From an uncultured Christensenella sp. (GTDB taxonomy: Bacteria; Bacillota; Clostridia; Christensenellales; Borkfalkiaceae): a stretch of DNA of 64,000 bases. The position numbers and the translations under genes were made by a program. Of the stretch, positions 58,873 through 64,000 are shown one piece after another. The stretch is taken from positions 62,001 to 126,000 of the forward strand of contig CAJUET010000001.1 in NCBI GenBank assembly GCA_910585595.1. Reading direction: 5' to 3'. Each line of letters starts with the position of its first letter. Within the stretch, counting starts at the first letter, position 1. The notes below the pieces were generated by a model. The model was not told the DNA's origin. It made no database searches and saw only the letters and a program-made list of their open reading frames with translations.

Positions 58873-59684
58873 AGAAACAACCGTTGAATTACTCGAAGGA
58901 ACATAAGCGTTTTTTAAAGAAGCGCAGAAACAATCTCATTCTCGTTTGGGCGTTCCGCATCGGCATTCTCGCACTGCTTTTAGGACTTTGGGAACTCGTT
59001 ACGGCGGTCGGCTGGGCAGATCCCTTTATCATGAGTTCCCCATCACGCATCTGTAAGACCATCGGAAATCTATACAGGGAAGGCACGCTGTTCTACCATA
59101 TCGGAACGACTCTTTGGGAAACGCTCGCAGGTTTTGCGATCGCGGTCGTCTTAGGCGTCGGAATCGCGCTGGCGCTTTGGTGGAGCGAAATTTTAAGAAA
59201 GGTGCTCGAACCGTACATCGTCGTCATCAACGCATTGCCGAAAATCGCGCTCGGACCGCTTATCATTATCTGGTTCGGAACAGGCAGCAAAGCAATTCTG
59301 GTAATGACTGTGCTCGTCGGAATCATCGTTGCGATCATGCATATGCTCGCCGCTTTCGTGGCGACCGATAAAAATAAAATTCTGCTTCTCAAATCTATGG
59401 GTGCAAGCAAATTTCAGATTTTAAGAAAGCTTGTGATCCCATCTTCGATCAACTCGTTTATTTCCATGCTTAAAGTGAACGTCGGCATGGCGTGGATCGG
59501 CTCTATTATGGGAGAATACATCGTTTCGAAGGCGGGACTCGGCTACCTGATCGTGTACGGCGGGCAAGTGTTTAAACTTGACCTTGTGATGAGCGCAACA
59601 GTGATCCTTTGCGTGCTTGCGGCGGGAATGTACTTTCTCGTGGTGCTTCTTGAAAAGTTCCTCGTTAAAAATACAGACAGCTGA
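58869..59684 (+). CDS. ABC transporter permease (SsuC/TauC type)
   Basis: Six predicted membrane helices with the EAA loop LKSMGASKFQILRKLVIPSS near residue 180. N-terminal 25 residues are basic. Start is the ATG overlapping the ATPase stop (ATGA) with AAGGAG at 9 nt; an upstream GTG is rejected. 271 residues. Its last 264 nt are overlapped in antisense by the 3' end of the converging YkvI-like gene. Confidence 0.93.
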   Translation: MKKQPLNYSKEHKRFLKKRRNNLILVWAFRIGILALLLGLWELVTAVGWADPFIMSSPSRICKTIGNLYREGTLFYHIGTTLWETLAGFAIAVVLGVGIALALWWSEILRKVLEPYIVVINALPKIALGPLIIIWFGTGSKAILVMTVLVGIIVAIMHMLAAFVATDKNKILLLKSMGASKFQILRKLVIPSSINSFISMLKVNVGMAWIGSIMGEYIVSKAGLGYLIVYGGQVFKLDLVMSATVILCVLAAGMYFLVVLLEKFLVKNTDS

Positions 59685-60602
59685 AAAGCACAGTCCTACG
59701 CCGCCGAGAAGCGGATAAAAATAATTCACAATACCCGAAAGTCCCAAACGGGACAGAAGAAACGCTGCGAGGAGCGCTCCTCCTTTTGCAGCGATTCTTT
59801 TCGTCCTTTTTTTGACGGAATCAAACACGGTCAGCAAAGGATAGAGCGCCGACACGAGCGAAGTTAAAATCGCAAGCGCCACGGCAACAAAAAATATTTT
59901 TGCATCCCTCATAACGAAAAGAAAAGGCATTTCGGCGGAAATCGCTCCCGCCCCTTCACCGTAGACTTTTCCCAAAATGCAAACAGCGCTTACTCCAACG
60001 CAAAGCGCGGCAAGCAACGCGGGCGGCAAAGAACATTTGATATCTTTACCCGCGTCCAAAAGAACGGGCGCAGCGAGAAAAGCGTTCATGCCTGCATATA
60101 AGATACCGCCGAAATAAGGCGCAATCACCCCGATTTCCGTAGGATAGCGAAAGCTGAAATTCCCCCAGCCGAAACCCCAAACAAAGACGAGGAGCGCAGG
60201 AACGAGCAGAAGGTTTAAAAACGAAATTCCCTTTGTCCCCCTCCAAACGCAGAATACGGAAACCACTATTGCGCAAAGAGATAATAGCGGACTCAAATTC
60301 GGCAACAGCGCGTCGAGCCCTGCAAGCATTCCCGCTGCGGGAACAAGCGATAAAATACACACCGTGCCCTCCGCGGCGGGCGCGGCTTTTTTAAAGAGAA
60401 AACGCATTGCTCCGCGGTATCCGCCGTGGCGATTGCCGACTCTCAAAAACAAGCATACAAGCGCCGCAAAAATGACGGAAGAGATCACGACGGGTAGAAA
60501 AAATTGTTTCCCGCGAAAAAAACGGACAAGCTCTGTTCCCGATATAAAACCCGCTCCGATGCTCGTCCCTACGATAAAAAATGTTGCGCGAAGTATTCTC
60601 AT
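59421..60602 (-). CDS. YkvI-like polytopic membrane protein with antisense-derived tail
   Basis: APC-superfamily-like membrane protein: MRILRATFFIVGTSIGAGFI, GTELVRFFRG and about ten hydrophobic helices up to LLGGVGLCFSAVCIF, as in YkvI-type transporters (about 340-350 residues). No stop follows the last helix; the frame continues about 80 residues (FKKHHEKVHSRRKHAKDHCC and on) on the antisense strand of the permease gene. This basic, His-rich tail is not part of the family and probably reflects loss of the original stop by deletion or frameshift. Function in transport not known. Confidence 0.75.
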   Translation of the reverse strand: MRILRATFFIVGTSIGAGFISGTELVRFFRGKQFFLPVVISSVIFAALVCLFLRVGNRHGGYRGAMRFLFKKAAPAAEGTVCILSLVPAAGMLAGLDALLPNLSPLLSLCAIVVSVFCVWRGTKGISFLNLLLVPALLVFVWGFGWGNFSFRYPTEIGVIAPYFGGILYAGMNAFLAAPVLLDAGKDIKCSLPPALLAALCVGVSAVCILGKVYGEGAGAISAEMPFLFVMRDAKIFFVAVALAILTSLVSALYPLLTVFDSVKKRTKRIAAKGGALLAAFLLSRLGLSGIVNYFYPLLGGVGLCFSAVCIFNEELFKKHHEKVHSRRKHAKDHCCAHHKVKFKHLPAVHDQVAESRLRNDVFSHNRADPRHADVHFKHGNKRVDRRWDHKLS

Positions 60603-60652
60603 CGCGCTAATTTATTATTTTTATCGAAAAAATATGACAAATTTACATAAAA

Positions 60653-60672
60653 ATGTCTGACATAGTACTTTG
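60653..60672. repeat. Dispersed dyad motif, copy against the padR promoter
   Basis: ATGTCTGACATAGTACTTTG, ending 4 bp before the -35 box of the padR-type gene. Confidence 0.75.
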
Positions 60673-60676
60673 AGTA

Positions 60677-60705
60677 TTGACAGATTTTGTATTTTGTTAT
60701 ATAAT
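60677..60705 (+). promoter_or_regulatory. Promoter of the padR-type operon
   Basis: TTGACA, 17 nt, TATAAT, perfect hexamers, 28 nt before the start codon. Confidence 0.92.
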
Positions 60706-60733
60706 AGTGAAGAAACTAACAGGAGGAAAAAAC

Positions 60734-62626
60734 ATGAACGACGAATTTGACGAGATCGAAAGCGGCGAATCAGAAGATTCCGAAAACGAAAAAACGGAAA
60801 AAGCAGAAACCGAGAAAGAAGAAAAATCAATCAGTTCCGATCTCATACGCGGTCATATAAACACGATCATCCTGCGATCCCTTTCGGACTCGGACAAGTA
60901 CGGCTATGAAATTATTTCCGAGATAGAAAAGAAGAGTTGCGGTCAATATTCCTTGAAACAGCCCTCTTTATACAGTGCGTTAAAGCGCCTTGAAAAACAG
61001 GGCTTCGTCACTTCTTATTGGGGCGGCACGGCGGGCGGCGGCAGAAGGAAATACTTCTCTTTGACCGAGGACGGAAAAATGATCGCCGATCAAAACCGCT
61101 CGGAATGGGAATATTCGAGAACGATCATCGACAGCCTGATTTCGGACAAGGACTTCGACTTTTCCAACCCCGTCCCTTCGGCGGTCAATATGCGCGTTTT
61201 AAAGGAAGCGACGACCCGCGTCCCCTCCCGCGAAACTCGCGGCAGCGACGATAATTACGAGGAAGAGGAACGCCGCGTCAAGGAGCTTGAAACCCGCTAC
61301 AACGAATTGCTTGCCGAACACGAGCGCGTTCGGGAAGAGCTTACGGAGAGCCGCGAACGGGAGGAATATTACCGTTCCGAACGGTTCACAAGTTCCGAAT
61401 CGGAATTAGATGACGACGAGCGGGCGCGTTATCAAAGTATTATCCGCGGCAGAGATGAAATCATCAGCAACTTAGACGCACGTTACGAAGAGCTTTTGGA
61501 AAAAGAAAAACAAGAACTCACAGAGAAAGAACGCGAACGCTACGAGGCTTTGCTCAGCGCCGAACGAGAACAGTTCCAAAGAGAACAGGACGAGCTTCGG
61601 AGCCAATACGAAGAACTCATTCAGCGCGAGGACGGAAGACTGACCGATGAAGAGCGCGAACGTTACGAAGAAATTATCCGCGACCGTGAAGCGCGGCTGG
61701 AATCGGCGCAGGCTCGCTACAGCGAGCACCTTGAATCGAACTCTTATTTGAGCGACGACGAACGCAAGCGCTACGAAGACCTTCTCCGCGAACAGCAGAA
61801 AAAACTGGAAGAAGAAACCGCCCGTTATCAAAGAGAGCTCGAAGAACAAGCCGCACTCTACCGCGAACGCGAAAGAGAAATTCGGCATCAAAATTATATC
61901 AACCTTATTAACACCCCTCCTGCGGCGGAACCCGAAAGCGAAGAATTCGATCACTATACCCCTCCCCGCGTTGAGGAAGCGGAAGACTTCGAACATCGGG
62001 AAGAAGCGCCCCGTCAGGACTACCGCTCCGTCGTCGATAAACTTTACGCAAGCAGTATCCGCACGGATACGCCGCCCGCAGAGTTCAGCGAAGAAAATAC
62101 GAGCGCACGCTCCCTAGACGGAATCGACTTTCACGATATCGAATCGAAGGCTGCGCAGGACGGAATCAGAATTATTACTTCAGGTAAGACGGAAAAGACC
62201 AAGCAACAGGTTTCCGCAAGCGTTGTGCATAAGGGAAAAGCGTTGTTTTTAAGCGCCCTTCTTCTCTTCTTCCTGACGGTAGCCGAAGGCGCGATCATAC
62301 TCGGCTTAAAGAGCAGATATGACATTTCAATTGCGTACCCCTGCATCCTTTGGGGAATCGGACTTGTCATTCTTCTCGTAACGGGACTCGCCTACGCCAA
62401 CCATTACGGCGAACGTTCGCTAAGGAAACCGACTCCCGTACTTATCAATACGATCGTGCTGTATATCGTGTCCGTCATCGTTGCCATGATCGTTGCTTTG
62501 GCAGTCAATATCGACTTTCACTCGGCAAATGCCGTCGCATGCTTTATCGTAATACCCTTGATTTATCTCTTCGGGATCGTCGTATTCGGAACAACATATT
62601 ATCTGCAAATTAGACCGAAAAAATAA
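60734..62626 (+). CDS. Membrane-anchored PadR-type regulator with coiled-coil repeats
   Basis: 630 residues. An acidic N-terminus (1-36) precedes a PadR winged helix at about 37-135 (LIRGHINTIILRSLSDSDKY, QPSLYSALKRLEKQGFVTSY, GGGRRKYFSLTEDGK). Residues 190-385 are a highly charged coiled coil with four repeats beginning at about 225, 262, 303 and 339, each opening L(T/S)(D/E)xERxRYExL. A Pro/Glu-rich linker leads to four TM helices at about 503-525, 533-558, 572-597 and 603-625, so both ends face the cytosol. AGGAGG precedes the ATG; an upstream in-frame extension starts within the promoter and is rejected. First of three co-directional genes. The combination of PadR, long coil and membrane anchor is unusual. 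Confidence 0.88.
   Translation: MNDEFDEIESGESEDSENEKTEKAETEKEEKSISSDLIRGHINTIILRSLSDSDKYGYEIISEIEKKSCGQYSLKQPSLYSALKRLEKQGFVTSYWGGTAGGGRRKYFSLTEDGKMIADQNRSEWEYSRTIIDSLISDKDFDFSNPVPSAVNMRVLKEATTRVPSRETRGSDDNYEEEERRVKELETRYNELLAEHERVREELTESREREEYYRSERFTSSESELDDDERARYQSIIRGRDEIISNLDARYEELLEKEKQELTEKERERYEALLSAEREQFQREQDELRSQYEELIQREDGRLTDEERERYEEIIRDREARLESAQARYSEHLESNSYLSDDERKRYEDLLREQQKKLEEETARYQRELEEQAALYREREREIRHQNYINLINTPPAAEPESEEFDHYTPPRVEEAEDFEHREEAPRQDYRSVVDKLYASSIRTDTPPAEFSEENTSARSLDGIDFHDIESKAAQDGIRIITSGKTEKTKQQVSASVVHKGKALFLSALLLFFLTVAEGAIILGLKSRYDISIAYPCILWGIGLVILLVTGLAYANHYGERSLRKPTPVLINTIVLYIVSVIVAMIVALAVNIDFHSANAVACFIVIPLIYLFGIVVFGTTYYLQIRPKK
61406..61858 (+). repeat. In-frame coding repeats of the PadR-type coiled coil
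   Basis: Four units begin at 61406, 61517, 61640 and 61748 (36-41 codons each), each with an L-T/S-D/E-x-E-R-x-R-Y core. Nucleotide identity is imperfect, so the repeats are old or selected at the protein level. Confidence 0.8.
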
Positions 62627-62686
62627 CGAAAAAAACAACATTTTACGGAACCTTTTCAATATGATCAAATATCTTCGGAGAAACTT

Positions 62687-63247
62687 ATGAATAAAAAATT
62701 TATTAAATCCGTAATTGCCGTCGTTCTAGGTCTTGCGCTTGCGATCACCCTAATCGCCACGTTTTCGTTGATTTTCGACGCAATCATGTCTAGCGACGTA
62801 GCTACACTGTCCTCGGTGAGCAAATCAATGGAAAAAGTACTTTCCTACACACGAAATACAGCAATCGGAGTCGTATTCGTAAACATCGCTATGCTGGCTT
62901 GCTTTTGTTTCACATACTTTATCAAGACAAAAAAAGTATTCGGGTGTATTTCGACGGTACTCAGCTTGCTATCGGCGGCAATGTGCATTGCTTTTGTTTT
63001 CGATTTGCGCGCCATTGTTTTAAAGAGCACTTCACTCCAAAGTTATTCCGCCGCAACGGGGTATTTCAGCGAACTTATTTCACTGGCTGCTGCGGCATTG
63101 CTGTTCTTCGCCTATTTTTTGTTCGTAACAGTTAAATCTTTTCGCTCTGAAAAAGTGAGTGATCAAGTAATTGCAGAATTTAAGACAGAAGACGAAACAA
63201 AAGCGGTAACAGAATGCATAGCGGAGAAAGAAAATGAAAAAAATTAA
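62687..63247 (+). CDS. Four-helix membrane protein of unknown function
   Basis: 186 residues. Four hydrophobic helices: VIAVVLGLALAITLIATFSL, TAIGVVFVNIAMLACFCFTY, CISTVLSLLSAAMCIAFVF and LISLAAAALLFFAYFLFVTV; the C-terminal 40 residues are acidic and cytosolic (KTEDETKAVTECIAEKENEKN). GGAG lies 6 nt before the ATG. No family recognised. It follows the PadR-type gene by 60 nt and overlaps the lipoprotein gene by 14 nt, so the three form one unit. Confidence 0.75.
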   Translation: MNKKFIKSVIAVVLGLALAITLIATFSLIFDAIMSSDVATLSSVSKSMEKVLSYTRNTAIGVVFVNIAMLACFCFTYFIKTKKVFGCISTVLSLLSAAMCIAFVFDLRAIVLKSTSLQSYSAATGYFSELISLAAAALLFFAYFLFVTVKSFRSEKVSDQVIAEFKTEDETKAVTECIAEKENEKN

Positions 63248-63728
63248 ATTGTTTTTTGTAGGCTTGCTCACTACCCTTTCGGCTTTTCTTTGTCTTTGTT
63301 TTACGGGTTGTGACACAAAAGAAGGCACTTTCAACGCAAACAGCGTGAAATACGATTTCTTCGTTTATGACGATTTTGTTTCCGTGGAATATTCTTTTGA
63401 ATTCACTATGCCGAGCAATACGACATACAATGTAAACTACGAAGTAGCGATTTATTGTAAAGGAGCTATTACCACGCGCAAAACCCAAACAAAAACGTTT
63501 ACACCGAGCGAAAGCAAAACACGAACACAGTCCGGTTATTTGTACGATCTGCCTTACACGCAAAATTCCGTTGAGAAAGATTATCGTCTGGTCATCCAAA
63601 ACGTCAGTATAAAGCCCGCTGTTCTCAGCGGCTATACCGCCTATGCTATCGGATTCGGCGTGACGGGCGGCGCTATTTTAATCGGCTCTATCACCCTCTT
63701 TATCGTTCTGAAAAAGAAGGAAAAGTAA
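63234..63728 (+). CDS. Lipoprotein with a C-terminal membrane helix
   Basis: 164 residues. Lipoprotein signal with lipobox FTGC (MKKIKLFFVGLLTTLSAFLC start), a beta-rich extracytoplasmic domain (YDFFVYDDFVSVEYSFEFTM), and a C-terminal TM IGFGVTGGAILIGSITLFIV followed by KKKEK. Tethered at both ends, it could sense conditions outside and signal through the membrane partner. No family recognised. CGGAG precedes the ATG. Confidence 0.75.
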   Translation: MKKIKLFFVGLLTTLSAFLCLCFTGCDTKEGTFNANSVKYDFFVYDDFVSVEYSFEFTMPSNTTYNVNYEVAIYCKGAITTRKTQTKTFTPSESKTRTQSGYLYDLPYTQNSVEKDYRLVIQNVSIKPAVLSGYTAYAIGFGVTGGAILIGSITLFIVLKKKEK

Positions 63729-63743
63729 TAATATGTATAAAAT

Positions 63744-63780
63744 AAAAGCCGCCGCGTATTTCATCTACGCGGCGGCTTTT
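63744..63780. terminator. Bidirectional terminator between the padR operon and the ROK gene
   Basis: AAAAGCCGCCGCGTA and TACGCGGCGGCTTTT, a perfect 15-bp stem with a 7-nt loop. Confidence 0.93.
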
Positions 63781-63793
63781 ATTTTAATATTGT

Positions 63794-64000
63794 TTACTGT
63801 CTTTCTTCCGAAAAAGCTGCTGCGCCGTAAAGTCCCGCATCGTTTCCGAGCGTGGCGCACAGTATTTCTACGGGAGCATAGTCGTAAGCATAAATCTGCG
63901 GGCGCACATATTCGCGCAACGGCGCAAGCAGATTTTCACCCTCGTTGGAAACTCCTCCGCCGAGAATAATCGCCTGCGGTCTTATAATATTCACAAGATT
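63794..64000 (-). CDS. ROK-family sugar kinase, C-terminal part
   Basis: The frame is open to the window edge, so this is the C-terminal 68 codons only. NLVNIIRPQAIILGGGVSNE and ATLGNDAGLYGAAAF are the ROK glucokinase C-terminal landmarks. It would phosphorylate glucose or a related hexose. The 5' part lies outside the window. Confidence 0.9.
   Translation of the reverse strand, partial: NLVNIIRPQAIILGGGVSNEGENLLAPLREYVRPQIYAYDYAPVEILCATLGNDAGLYGAAAFSEERQ

Noticed and set aside
61406..61858. Regular repeats suggesting a CRISPR array
   Set aside because: They are in-frame coding repeats of a coiled coil with varying nucleotides and no spacer pattern. No CRISPR array or cas gene is seen in the window.

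Overview
The window reads as a piece of chromosome from a strictly anaerobic, endospore-forming Firmicute of the class Clostridia. The spoIIIAA-AH operon, spoIVB and spoIIM show sporulation. The anaerobic ribonucleotide reductase (nrdDG), a group-B type [FeFe] hydrogenase, AdhE and Rex show fermentative anaerobic life. Promoters are clear sigma-A types (TTGACA-17-TATAAT variants) and most genes have good Shine-Dalgarno sites. I cannot name the genus. A gut or animal-associated clostridium of the Christensenellales/Oscillospirales sort would fit, but that is inference.

Layout. Positions 1-15.3 kb (all minus strand) hold the conserved sporulation/isoprenoid block in Bacillus/Clostridium order: spoIIIAA-AH, asp23, nusB, folD, ispA, tlyA, nadK, argR, recN, spoIVB, then spoIIM, a D-Ala-D-Ala carboxypeptidase and lysA. 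accBC, xseAB, dxs and spo0A, often present in this block, are missing. 15.5-20.5 kb holds a lytic transglycosylase, two tRNA-Leu genes (AAG and CAA), a cupin/HxlR pair, and coaE-polA. 20.5-21.2 kb is a decayed, essentially non-coding island next to tRNA-Leu(CAA) containing an AraC-type remnant. 21.2-30.4 kb is a carbohydrate region: two esterases, a DegV protein with a paired operator, the Leloir genes galTKE with a divergent AraC regulator, and a GH2 glycosidase. 30.7-35.3 kb is one run of genes with an rRNA methyltransferase, flavodoxin, two CobW-type metal GTPases and an M29 aminopeptidase. 35.4-38.3 kb is nrdDG under NrdR boxes. 38.3-47.4 kb holds PfkB plus an HD phosphohydrolase, pfkA, dnaE, whiA, a PHP phosphoesterase and murB. 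47.4-49.3 kb has an orphan solute-binding-like protein, a 51-residue Cys-rich DUF1540-type protein and rplI. 49.3-54.2 kb is the redox operon rex-adhE-hydrogenase with a Rex operator on its promoter. 54.4-59.7 kb has valS and a divergent NMT1/SsuA-type ABC transporter. The right end holds a YkvI-like membrane protein, a three-gene operon headed by a membrane-anchored PadR/coiled-coil protein, and the end of a ROK sugar kinase.

How it fits together: the cell ferments sugars (galactose via Leloir, GH2 glycosidase, pfkA/pfkB) and balances NADH with AdhE and H2 production under Rex. Zinc handling by CobW proteins and anaerobic dNTP synthesis under NrdR are separate modules.

Most unusual items: (1) the membrane-tethered PadR regulator with about 37-residue coiled-coil repeats and its two membrane/lipoprotein partners; (2) a dispersed 20-bp dyad motif (consensus near ATGTCAGACATAGTACTATG) in five copies at four loci, one lying directly against the padR promoter; (3) several genes (polA, nadK, the araC-type gene, spoIIIAA) whose -10 box sits 6-9 nt before the start codon with no Shine-Dalgarno site, implying leaderless mRNAs.
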